NCBI GenBank assembly: GCA_963981505.1
Contig: CAXCEI010000060.1
Coordinates: 1-5,552 of the forward strand
DNA: 5,552 bases
Reading direction: 5' to 3'
From: OPU3-GD-OMZ sp001901525
GTDB lineage: Bacteria > Pseudomonadota > Gammaproteobacteria > Methylococcales > Methylomonadaceae
Made by a program: the position numbers and the translations under genes. Positions within the stretch are counted from its first letter, which is position 1. Each line of letters begins with the position of its first letter. Below are positions 1-5,552 of the stretch, in pieces. Below the pieces are notes generated by a model. That model had not been told where the DNA came from. It searched no databases and was given only the letters and a program-made list of their open reading frames with translations.

Positions 1-977
1 TTTCTATTGTTCCATAGTGCTTTGGCTTTATTTTCAGCATCAGATTGAGATGAAGCCTGACCGATTAATGTTAAAGTTATAGCCGTCGTTCCTATAATGG
101 TCGCTTCTGCGTATTCATCGATTAAAGTCCCTTGCCAAAGGTCGGCTAATTGCTGAGGGTTCAGGGTGTCTGGTTTACGGTGTCGTTTGCTAAAAAGAGC
201 CGGCCATTGTTCATCAATACGATGGCTGAGGTGCACACTTTGGACCAGACAGGGAACATCGGGGTTACGTTCTATCTCGCCGCCTTCACCTTTGATAACG
301 GCGACATGCGGGTCATTGAGGATAACAGCGGCTTCTTGGTGTGTGGCTCTATAACCGGGGTGAAAAATACCTTGGATGCTCGCGGTTGCTGAAAATGGGT
401 TGAGCATGCGTGCTAAGGTGTGAACCGGTGAACGTAAACCGAGAATCGGTCGTAAGTTAATAATATGGGCGAGTTTCGGACAGAAATGTTCCAGTGAAAG
501 GTAGCTGAATCGGTTTTGGGTTAATTGTTGCTGGGCTTGTTCGAGAGAGGTCGCCTCAGGTAAGCCAACGTGGCTTAATAAGTCTTGGGTATAAATCCGC
601 CCTTCGGTATGGCCCTTGGCACCGTGCATAAAAACAGTCACGCCATGGTCTGTAAGTAGCCGTACCGCTAATAAAAACCAAGGTAAATGGCGGCGTTTTC
701 CCGCATAAGAAGACCAGTCGAGATCAATGGCTGTCGCAGGGGGCGTGATAGCTATAACGTCACGTGCAGCCTGAATAAAACCGGCCAACTCTTCGGGTGT
801 TTCTTCTTTAACGCGCATGAGCATTAAGAAGGCACCCAATTGTACCTCTTCAACTTGGTTGTCTAAGATTAAAGACATCGCGTCAAAGGCTTCTTCTTGG
901 GTGAGTGAGCGTGAGCCTTTTCGACCCTTTCCCAGAATACGGATATAAGGGGCAAAAAGATGTTCGGATTGCGTCAT
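1..977 (-). CDS. ybiB: YbiB/TrpD2-family protein, partial at its 3' end
   Basis: An open frame of 325 codons starts at ATG 977-975 and runs off the left edge with no internal stop. The last bases read AA, so at least one more residue (Lys or Asn) follows. The fold is that of anthranilate phosphoribosyltransferase-like proteins (glycosyltransferase family 3). An N-terminal helical part opens with GKGRKGSRSLTQEEA at about residue 17. HGAKGHTEG at 118-126 sits where TrpD binds its substrates, NLRPILGLRSPVHTLARMLNP begins at residue 174, and KGEGGEIERNPD lies at 229-240. E. coli YbiB is about 320 residues, so nearly the whole protein is here. Members of the TrpD2 group are reported to be dimeric, to bind nucleic acid and to lack normal TrpD activity, so a tryptophan role is unlikely. 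The gene lies 71 bases after glnG on the same strand and has only a weak ribosome binding site. Family assignment is by motif recall, and the precise cellular role is unknown. Confidence 0.8.
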   Translation of the reverse strand, partial: MTQSEHLFAPYIRILGKGRKGSRSLTQEEAFDAMSLILDNQVEEVQLGAFLMLMRVKEETPEELAGFIQAARDVIAITPPATAIDLDWSSYAGKRRHLPWFLLAVRLLTDHGVTVFMHGAKGHTEGRIYTQDLLSHVGLPEATSLEQAQQQLTQNRFSYLSLEHFCPKLAHIINLRPILGLRSPVHTLARMLNPFSATASIQGIFHPGYRATHQEAAVILNDPHVAVIKGEGGEIERNPDVPCLVQSVHLSHRIDEQWPALFSKRHRKPDTLNPQQLADLWQGTLIDEYAEATIIGTTAITLTLIGQASSQSDAENKAKALWNNR

Positions 978-1007
978 GGGTATCAACGGGTAATTGAATT
1001 CTTAAAG

Positions 1008-1026
1008 CCTCTGATTTTAGCAGAGG
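1008..1026. terminator. Weak hairpin between glnG and ybiB
   Basis: CCTCTG (1008-1013) and CAGAGG (1021-1026) form a 6-bp stem with a 7-base loop. It can be lengthened past one mismatch by AAA/TTT-type pairs. Read leftward it is followed by CTTTAAGAATTC, a poor T tract. Read rightward it is followed by TCTTGTTTTT, a better one, although no + strand gene precedes it. It may cause partial termination after glnG, so some transcripts could still continue into ybiB. Confidence 0.35.
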
Positions 1027-1048
1027 TCTTGTTTTTGGGATTAGTTTT

Positions 1049-2455
1049 TTATGACTCCAGATTTAATTCTTTGATCTTACGAGTCAGTGTGTTGCGGCCG
1101 TAACCTAAAAGATTTGCAGCCTCATGGCGCCGTCCGCGCGTGTAGCTTAAGGCGGCTTTGATGAGAATGGATTCAACGGTTGGAATGGTCTGTTTGGCGA
1201 TTTCAGTACTACCGGTCTGCAGTTGTTTTTTAATCTGCTTTTCAAGCGAAAGCTCCCATGAACTGTTTAGGGCAGCATCTTCGTTAGGGGTTATTAATAT
1301 TTCTTCAGGCAGTTCGTCAATATGAATTTCACGGCCTGAAGCCATGACAGTTAGCCAGCGACAAGTATTTTCGAGTTGGCGCACATTACCGGGCCATTTC
1401 AAAGAGGTTAATAATTGTTCTGTTTCGGGCTTGAGTACTTTTATTTCGGTATTAAGCTCTTGGGCAGCTTGTTTGAGAAAGTGTTGCATGAGCAGAGGAA
1501 TATCCTGACTGCGCTCAGATAAGACCGGTATATGAATACGGATAACATTGAGGCGGTGAAATAAATCTTCACGGAAAAGGTTTTTTTCTACTAATGATTC
1601 AAGATTTTGGTGCGTTGCAGCGATGATCCTGACATCAACCTTAACAGGGTTATGGCCGCCAACAGGATAAAATTCACCATCGGCCAAAACACGCAGTAGC
1701 CGGGTTTGTAATTCAGCAGGCATGTCACCGATTTCATCTAAAAACAGCGTGCCTTCATGAGCCTGTTCGAAGCGTCCGGCGCGTCTGGATTGGGCACCGG
1801 TAAAGGCACCTTTTTCATGGCCAAATAGTTCTGATTCCATCAGGTCTTTAGGGATCGCTGCCATGTTCAAGGCAATAAAGGGCTTTTTGGATCGGGGGCT
1901 GTGTCGGTGCAAGGCTTTGGCTACCAGTTCTTTGCCGGTTCCTGATTTACCGTTTATTAACACGGTAATATTTGATTTAGCCAGGCGGCCAATAGCGCGA
2001 AAAACTTCTTGCATGGCCGGTGCCTCACCAATAATTTCGGGTGTAGATTCTGCAGCTTGTGCATCAGGCGGTGAAATTTGGCGGCTTTTGTGTTGACAGG
2101 CGCGATCGACAATCCCAACCATTTCTTCGAGGTCAAAGGGTTTAGGAAGGTATTCGAAGGCGCCCTTATTAAATGATGTCACCGCACTGTCTAAGTCAGA
2201 ATGTGCAGTCATGATGATAACCGGCAGGTCAGGGTACTGGTTTTGTATTTGCTCAAGCAGTTCAAGCCCGTCTATTCCGGGCATTCGAATATCTGTGAGT
2301 ATGGCATTAGGGCGTTCAAATTTAAGTGCTTGTAATAAATCTGCACCATTATTAAAACAACGGGTGTTAATAGCAGTTTTAAGAAATGCTTTTTCCAGAA
2401 CCCAACGAATGGATTTGTCGTCATCAACAATCCAAACATTATGCGTTGTATTCAT
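1049..2455 (-). CDS. glnG: Nitrogen regulation response regulator NtrC (GlnG)
   Basis: Sigma-54-dependent activator of nitrogen-limitation genes, acting in the cytoplasm as an ATPase that opens sigma-54 promoters. It has 468 residues against 469 in E. coli. The receiver domain is at about 5-120, with acidic D11-D13, phosphoacceptor D55 in LTDIRMPG, T83 and K105. The AAA+ domain is at about 141-370: Walker A GKSGTGKE at 169-176, the sigma-54 loop GAFTGA at 216-221, Walker B LFLDEIGD with D240 and E241, arginine-finger region FREDLFHRL (R295, R301), and sensor II WPGNVRQLEN at 355-364. A Fis-type helix-turn-helix closes the protein (about 443-462, EAANLLGYGRNTLTRK). The frame stays open upstream to an ATG at 2554, but the start at 2455 is chosen because GGAG lies 7 bases before it and because the N-terminus then matches the family. 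It overlaps glnL by 17 bases, so the two are co-transcribed and probably translationally coupled. One oddity is Lys170 where the family usually has Glu (GESGTGKE). Confidence 0.97.
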   Translation of the reverse strand: MNTTHNVWIVDDDKSIRWVLEKAFLKTAINTRCFNNGADLLQALKFERPNAILTDIRMPGIDGLELLEQIQNQYPDLPVIIMTAHSDLDSAVTSFNKGAFEYLPKPFDLEEMVGIVDRACQHKSRQISPPDAQAAESTPEIIGEAPAMQEVFRAIGRLAKSNITVLINGKSGTGKELVAKALHRHSPRSKKPFIALNMAAIPKDLMESELFGHEKGAFTGAQSRRAGRFEQAHEGTLFLDEIGDMPAELQTRLLRVLADGEFYPVGGHNPVKVDVRIIAATHQNLESLVEKNLFREDLFHRLNVIRIHIPVLSERSQDIPLLMQHFLKQAAQELNTEIKVLKPETEQLLTSLKWPGNVRQLENTCRWLTVMASGREIHIDELPEEILITPNEDAALNSSWELSLEKQIKKQLQTGSTEIAKQTIPTVESILIKAALSYTRGRRHEAANLLGYGRNTLTRKIKELNLES

Positions 2456-3494
2456 TACTGTTCTCCACAGGAATATAAATTGAAAAGGTGGTTTTTTCAG
2501 GAATGCTGGTGCATTCAATAATGCCGTTGTGTTGGTTGATAAGCGATTGGGCAATCGGCAGACCTAGTCCCGTCCCATCTGCCCGACTGGTAATCATCGG
2601 GTAAAAAATCTGGTTGATCATGTTCGGGTCAATGCCGATACCATTGTCGGTTATTGAGGCCTTAATAACTAATTTATAGCGATGACGGCCAACGGTTAAT
2701 TGTCGACAAATACGAGTCGCTAAGATTATTTGACCCTGTGTCTGGATTGCTTGGGTTGCGTTTTTTACGATATTCAGAAATGCCTGAATGAGCATATTCC
2801 GGTCAGCATTAATCAATGGAATACTGGGGTCATAATCTTGTTGAATAGTAATATGGTTGTTTTCAGATTGGACGAGTTGTCGAACACGGTTAAGAATTTC
2901 ATGAATATTTAAGGCTTCTTTTTTAGGGGGGGTATTGGGGCCGAGCATTTTATCCATGAGTTCTTGCATACGATCAGATTCAGAAATAATAATTTGCGTA
3001 TATTCCTTGAGTTCTGGGAGGCTGAGTTCATCATGGAGTAATTGTGCGGCACCCCGTAAACCGCCTAATGGGTTTTTTATTTCGTGTGCTAAACCACGAA
3101 CGAGCATGCGATTAGTATTTTGCTGGGCAAATAACTGTTCTTCTTTCGTGAAGCGTAAATGCTTGTCAATTTGCAGTAATTCGACAATAACCCCGATGGA
3201 TTGAGAGGCTTCCATTAAGGGGGAGATATTAAAATTAATAGTTATGGCTTGGCCAGAAAGATGCAACGATATCTCCCGATTCACCAAGGTGTTACCGGTG
3301 TTGTGACAATGTTGCAGATCTTTTGTTATCCTTAAATCAGGATCGTTAAAAAGCTGTTCGATGGAGTGACCGATGAGGTGGCGTGCGCTGTCGGCAAATA
3401 AAATTTCACCGGCGCTATTGATGTACGTAAGTTTCAGATCGTTATCAAATAACATGATCGTTTCGCTGAGATGATCAAGAATTTTTTGGTGCAC
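2439..3494 (-). CDS. glnL: Nitrogen regulation sensor histidine kinase/phosphatase NtrB (GlnL)
   Basis: Cytoplasmic partner of NtrC. NtrB proteins autophosphorylate on histidine and pass the phosphate to NtrC when nitrogen is short; with PII bound they remove it. The protein has 351 residues (E. coli 349) and no membrane segments. A PAS-like sensory domain covers about 5-110 (ILDHLSETIMLFDNDLKLTY at its start). The H box has H137 in RGLAHEIKNPLGG. The N box is NIVKNATQA with N245. The G1 box DNGIGI is at 283-288, and the G2 region GTGLGL at 307-312 follows the NtrB-typical FYPMITSRADG. Translation appears to begin at GTG 3494-3492. The nearest in-frame stop is nine codons upstream with no ATG between, and the first internal ATG (codon 14) would cut into the PAS domain. 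A GGA lies 12 bases before the GTG, so the ribosome site is weak. The gene sits 35 bases after the start predicted for the sigma-54 promoter, and its stop lies inside glnG. Confidence 0.96.
   Translation of the reverse strand: MHQKILDHLSETIMLFDNDLKLTYINSAGEILFADSARHLIGHSIEQLFNDPDLRITKDLQHCHNTGNTLVNREISLHLSGQAITINFNISPLMEASQSIGVIVELLQIDKHLRFTKEEQLFAQQNTNRMLVRGLAHEIKNPLGGLRGAAQLLHDELSLPELKEYTQIIISESDRMQELMDKMLGPNTPPKKEALNIHEILNRVRQLVQSENNHITIQQDYDPSIPLINADRNMLIQAFLNIVKNATQAIQTQGQIILATRICRQLTVGRHRYKLVIKASITDNGIGIDPNMINQIFYPMITSRADGTGLGLPIAQSLINQHNGIIECTSIPEKTTFSIYIPVENSNEYNA
2463..2466 (-). promoter_or_regulatory. Ribosome binding site of glnG, which decides its start
   Basis: On the minus strand GGAG ends 7 bases before the ATG at 2455, inside the last codons of glnL. 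The 33 extra residues that a start at 2554 would add are encoded over the glnL 3' end and have no NtrC-like character. The site therefore supports the 468-residue form and a coupled glnL-glnG reading. Confidence 0.75.
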
Positions 3495-3539
3495 GCTGTT
3501 ACGATTTCCGCTAGAGGGTTAAGGGTCTATTTAATAAAG

Positions 3540-3556
3540 AGCAATTAATGTACCAA
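3540..3556 (-). promoter_or_regulatory. Sigma-54 (RpoN) promoter of glnLG
   Basis: The minus strand reads TTGGTACATTAATTGCT from 3556 to 3540. The known consensus TTGGCACG-N4-TTGCT is matched except for T instead of C and A instead of G. The invariant GG (3554-3553) and GC (3542-3541) have the required spacing. The predicted transcription start is near 3529, giving a leader of about 35 bases before the glnL GTG. Since NtrC activates sigma-54 promoters, this suggests positive autoregulation of glnLG under nitrogen limitation. Confidence 0.78.
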
Positions 3557-3639
3557 TGTTATATTTTCCTTAAGTAGCCGTTTTAAGTGATTGTTTTCTA
3601 AGTGAGTAAAAGATAACTAGAACCATTAAATAAATAATG

Positions 3640-3646
3640 TGGTGCA
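3640..3646 (-). promoter_or_regulatory. Possible NtrC enhancer half-site
   Basis: TGCACCA on the minus strand matches one arm of the NtrC site (TGCAC-N7-GTGCA). The second arm is not there at the normal spacing; a weaker GAACCA in the opposite orientation (+ strand, 3620-3625) is 14 bases away rather than 5. It is centred about 114 bases upstream of the predicted glnL start, a normal enhancer distance. Supported only as a half-site. Confidence 0.35.
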
Positions 3647-3666
3647 GTTTAATTTCATTATAAACA

Positions 3667-3693
3667 AAAAACGCCCCAAAAAGGGGCGTTTTT
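3667..3693 (-). terminator. Intrinsic terminator after glnA
   Basis: An 11-bp perfect stem (AAAAACGCCCC at 3667-3677 with GGGGCGTTTTT at 3683-3693) encloses a 5-base loop. Read leftward the stem ends in a T tract continuing to TTTGTTTATAATG. The structure is symmetrical and could also work rightward. It lies 50 bases past the glnA stop and separates glnA transcripts from glnLG. Confidence 0.9.
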
Positions 3694-3705
3694 GTAAAGC
3701 AATAC

Positions 3706-3731
3706 AACCGATCCGGAAGTCCGGATCGGTT
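3706..3731 (-). repeat. Perfect inverted repeat just after the glnA stop
   Basis: AACCGATCCGG (3706-3716) and CCGGATCGGTT (3721-3731) form an 11-bp perfect stem with the 4-base loop AAGT. It begins 11 bases after the glnA stop and is followed by GTATTGC rather than T residues, so it is not itself a classical terminator. It may protect the glnA mRNA 3' end, or be a copy of a dispersed palindromic repeat. Confidence 0.7.
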
Positions 3732-3742
3732 AGGGTCGGATC

Positions 3743-5149
3743 TTACAAACTGTAATACATATCAAACTCAGCAGGATGCGTTGCCATACGTAGACGTGTG
3801 ACTTCTTCCATTTTAAGTTCAATATAGGCATCAATCATGTCGTCATCGAAAACACCGCCCGCTGTTAAGAAACTGCGGTCTTCATCCAGTGCTTTTAAAG
3901 CTTCATCAAAAGAGAATGCGACTTGAGGGATTTGTGCTTCTTCCTCAGGAGATAAGTCGTATAAATCTTTATCCGATGCATCGCCCGGGTGAATTTGGTT
4001 TTGAATGCCGTCAAGGCCGGCCATTAACATAGCAGCAAAAGCTAGGTATGGGTTAGCCGTTGAGTCACCAAAACGAATTTCTAAACGACGCGCTTTAGCC
4101 GGTGTATGTGGAATACGAATAGACGCTGAACGGTTACGTGAAGAATAAGCCAACATAACCGGTGCTTCAAAGCCAGGAATCAGGCGTTTGTAGCTGTTGG
4201 TTGATGCGTTTGCAAAAGCGTTAATCGCTTTAGCGTGCTTAATAATACCGCCAATGTAGAAAAGAGCCGTTTCAGAAAGGCCGCCGTAGAGGTCGCCTGC
4301 AAAGATGTTATCGCCATCTTTTGATAGTGATTGGTGAACGTGCATACCGTTACCGTTATCGCCAACTAAAGGCTTAGGCATAAAGGTTGCTGTTTTGCCG
4401 TAAGCGTGGGCGATGTTTTGCACGACATATTTAAGTTCGAGTACTTCGTCTGCTTTGTTGACCATGGTGTTAAACAAAGAGCCAATTTCACATTGTCCCG
4501 CTGTACCCACTTCGTGGTGATGTACTTCAGTGGTTTGACCCATCGCTTCAAGCGTTAAACACATGGCTGAACGAATATCTTGCAGTGAATCTACAGGAGG
4601 CACAGGAAAGTAACCGCCTTTGACCGCAGGACGGTGACCGGTGTTACCGTCTTCGAAGTGTTTGCCTGAGTTATAAGCGGCTTCTTCAGAATCAACTTTG
4701 AAGAAAGTATCGCCCATGTTGTCAGCCCATTTGACGTCATCAAAAACGAAAAATTCGTTTTCAGGGCCAAAGTAAGCCGTGTCAGCGATGCCGGTTGAAG
4801 TCATATAGGCTTCAGCGCGTTTAGCGATAGAGCGAGGGTCACGGTTGTAACCTTGCATGTCGCTTGGCTCGATGATGTCACAACGCAAAATCATCGTGGT
4901 GTCGTCGAAAAAAGGATCCAGTTTGGCAGAAGCTGCCTCTGGCATAAGAATCATGTCTGATTCGTTGATGCCTTTCCAGCCGGCAACCGATGAACCGTCA
5001 AACATTTTGCCATCTTCAAAGGTGTCTTCATCAATAGTGTGAGCGGGAACAGTTACATGCTGTTCTTTACCGCGGGTATCAGCAAAACGAAAATCAATGA
5101 ATTTAACATCGTTTTCTCTGATCATTTCAAGAGCTTTTTGTACGGACAT
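3743..5149 (-). CDS. glnA: Glutamine synthetase, type I-beta
   Basis: Forms glutamine from glutamate, ammonia and ATP as a cytoplasmic dodecamer, the main ammonia-assimilating step. The 468 residues match the E. coli enzyme (469 with Met). The N-terminal beta-grasp domain spans about 15-100, with catalytic D51 in FDGSSVAGW. The catalytic barrel carries metal and substrate residues E130 and E132 (FGPENEFF), E213 and E221 (HHHEVGTAGQCEIG), H270 (NGMHVHQS), R322 (YKRLIPGFEAP), the flap glutamate E328, and E357 and R359 (RRLEIRFGD). Y397 in DLYDLSPEE corresponds to the tyrosine adenylylated by GlnE, so activity is probably controlled by adenylylation; Ser stands where NLYDLPPEE has its first Pro. 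Nothing is missing or broken. The start at 5149 has AGGAG 9 bases upstream. The gene ends in two hairpins and appears to be transcribed alone, apart from glnLG. Confidence 0.99.
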   Translation of the reverse strand: MSVQKALEMIRENDVKFIDFRFADTRGKEQHVTVPAHTIDEDTFEDGKMFDGSSVAGWKGINESDMILMPEAASAKLDPFFDDTTMILRCDIIEPSDMQGYNRDPRSIAKRAEAYMTSTGIADTAYFGPENEFFVFDDVKWADNMGDTFFKVDSEEAAYNSGKHFEDGNTGHRPAVKGGYFPVPPVDSLQDIRSAMCLTLEAMGQTTEVHHHEVGTAGQCEIGSLFNTMVNKADEVLELKYVVQNIAHAYGKTATFMPKPLVGDNGNGMHVHQSLSKDGDNIFAGDLYGGLSETALFYIGGIIKHAKAINAFANASTNSYKRLIPGFEAPVMLAYSSRNRSASIRIPHTPAKARRLEIRFGDSTANPYLAFAAMLMAGLDGIQNQIHPGDASDKDLYDLSPEEEAQIPQVAFSFDEALKALDEDRSFLTAGGVFDDDMIDAYIELKMEEVTRLRMATHPAEFDMYYSL

Positions 5150-5158
5150 TTACTTCCT

Positions 5159-5163
5159 CTCCT
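5159..5163 (-). promoter_or_regulatory. Ribosome binding site of glnA
   Basis: The minus strand reads AGGAGAGGAAGTAA immediately before the ATG at 5149. AGGAG (5163-5159) is 9 bases from the start and a second GGA-rich run lies closer. This is the strongest ribosome site in the window, fitting an abundant enzyme. Confidence 0.8.
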
Positions 5164-5190
5164 AAACTTAAATGGTTGTTTTATATAGTT

Positions 5191-5230
5191 GATTATTCGT
5201 CCGCACTGATATTCACTACGACGAATAGTC
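5191..5230. promoter_or_regulatory. Long dyad upstream of glnA, candidate operator or leader hairpin
   Basis: GATTATTCGTC (5191-5201) and GACGAATAGTC (5220-5230) are inverted copies with one mismatch, 18 bases apart. The spacer holds a smaller near-concentric dyad, TGA-TAT-TCA (5207-5215). On the minus strand a TATATA (5187-5182) lies immediately downstream and could be a -10 box. That would place the dyad over a poorly conserved -35 region, as for a regulated promoter. If transcription starts farther upstream it could instead be a hairpin in the glnA leader. Both readings are inference. Confidence 0.45.
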
Positions 5231-5507
5231 CGTTAAGATACCAGTTTTGCTTTAAAAATAAAAGGTTTCGTTGACCTTCTGAGGGAGGGGATGAAAAAGG
5301 GCCGAGGATAGGGCGGGGTAGCCGTCTAATGAAAACATCGGGGTTATTGCTAAGCTGTTGATTTTGTTATTAAATAATCGTTATGGTCGGGAGGTGCGAC
5401 GGGCAGGCTGAAAAAAAGTGGTGGCGGCGTTAAAAGACTCGTGCTTTAAAAAAGGCTGAGCCGTATTGGGGAAGGCAGGTGCAAGGTAAAAAGCTTGGGG
5501 CAAAAAA
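5231..5507. other. Non-coding glnA upstream region
   Basis: I found no gene here on either strand. Only very short frames occur, such as a six-codon one on + beginning at 5291. The minus strand is pyrimidine-rich and the + strand rich in G runs. Every GG on the minus strand from 5552 to the glnA start was checked for a GC at sigma-54 spacing and none fits. No paired NtrC site is seen either; single GTGCA-like arms, such as 5479-5483 on +, lack a partner. No convincing -35/-10 pair stands out. Confidence 0.6.
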
Positions 5508-5528
5508 AACGGGGCATAAAGCCCCGTT
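5508..5528 (-). terminator. Intrinsic terminator of a leftward gene outside the window
   Basis: An 8-bp stem (5508-5515 with 5521-5528, core ACGGGGC/GCCCCGT) has a 5-base loop. Read leftward it runs directly into eight T residues opposite A5502-A5509. It implies a minus-strand gene to the right of the window. A frame reading FPKVDEI and stopping at TGA 5530-5528 could be the end of that gene, but eight codons are too few to call it. Confidence 0.85.
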
Positions 5529-5552
5529 CAAATTTCATCAACTTTAGGAAAA

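Noticed and set aside
150..392. Plus-strand 80-codon frame
   Set aside because: It lies antisense to the well-conserved ybiB-like gene, whose frame carries family motifs through this whole stretch.
1008..1026. LexA/SOS box before ybiB
   Set aside because: The dyad has CTG-N7-CAG, while LexA sites need CTG-N10-CAG, and it is better explained as a hairpin.
2456..2554. N-terminal extension of NtrC to an ATG at 2554
   Set aside because: The 33 residues overlap the glnL coding end, have no family similarity, and the ATG at 2455 has its own GGAG site.
2730..3204. Plus-strand frames of 60 and 89 codons
   Set aside because: They are antisense shadows of glnL and overlap its H and N boxes; their translations show no recognisable domain.
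4180..5042. Frames of about 61 codons on both strands within glnA
   Set aside because: All lie inside the intact, motif-complete glutamine synthetase gene in other frames.
5220..5250. Sigma-54 promoter of glnA around the sequence CTGGTATCTTAACGGAC
   Set aside because: The GG at this place is followed at the required spacing by GA, not GC, and the surrounding bases do not match.
5440..5465. Second terminator (GGCTCAGCC followed by T6 on the minus strand)
   Set aside because: The palindrome leaves a one-base loop, which cannot form a stable hairpin.
1..5552. A previously undescribed defence, mobile or biosynthetic system
   Set aside because: All coding space is taken by known families with intact motifs, and no transposase, repeat array or unknown gene cluster is visible.

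Overview
The window carries a nitrogen-control locus from a gammaproteobacterium. All identifiable genes lie on the minus strand, so transcription runs right to left in the order glnA, glnL (ntrB), glnG (ntrC), then a ybiB/trpD2-type gene that leaves the window at base 1. The proteins resemble the enteric and marine gammaproteobacterial forms: class I-beta glutamine synthetase with the adenylylation tyrosine, a short PAS-HisKA-HATPase NtrB, and a 468-residue NtrC. Base composition looks moderate, with AT-rich spacers. A Thiotrichales-like marine lineage is possible, but this is only an impression and nothing in the window fixes the genus.

Layout from right to left. At 5508-5528 is an intrinsic terminator for a leftward gene lying outside the window. 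From about 5507 to 5150 is a long glnA upstream region. It holds a G-run-rich stretch on the + strand (5283-5318) and a long dyad (5191-5230) just before glnA, but no recognisable sigma-54 promoter. glnA occupies 5149-3743 and is followed by two tandem hairpins, the second a strong intrinsic terminator (3667-3693). The 248-base glnA-glnL spacer contains a near-consensus sigma-54 promoter (3556-3540) and an NtrC-like half-site about 114 bases upstream of its predicted start. glnL (3494-2439, GTG start) overlaps glnG (2455-1049) by 17 bases. After a 71-base spacer with a weak hairpin comes the ybiB-like gene (977 to beyond 1), complete except for its last residue or residues.

How the parts work together. 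GlnA makes glutamine from glutamate, ammonia and ATP. In known systems PII controls NtrB, which phosphorylates or dephosphorylates NtrC, and phospho-NtrC activates sigma-54 promoters. The arrangement here suggests that glnLG is its own terminator-insulated, sigma-54-dependent and probably autoregulated unit, while glnA is driven by something else. That differs from the enteric pattern, where the sigma-54 promoter stands before glnA. I see no mobile element, CRISPR array, tRNA or rRNA gene, and no clearly novel multi-gene system. The points most worth a second look are the promoter arrangement, a lysine in the NtrC Walker A motif, and the dyad before glnA.
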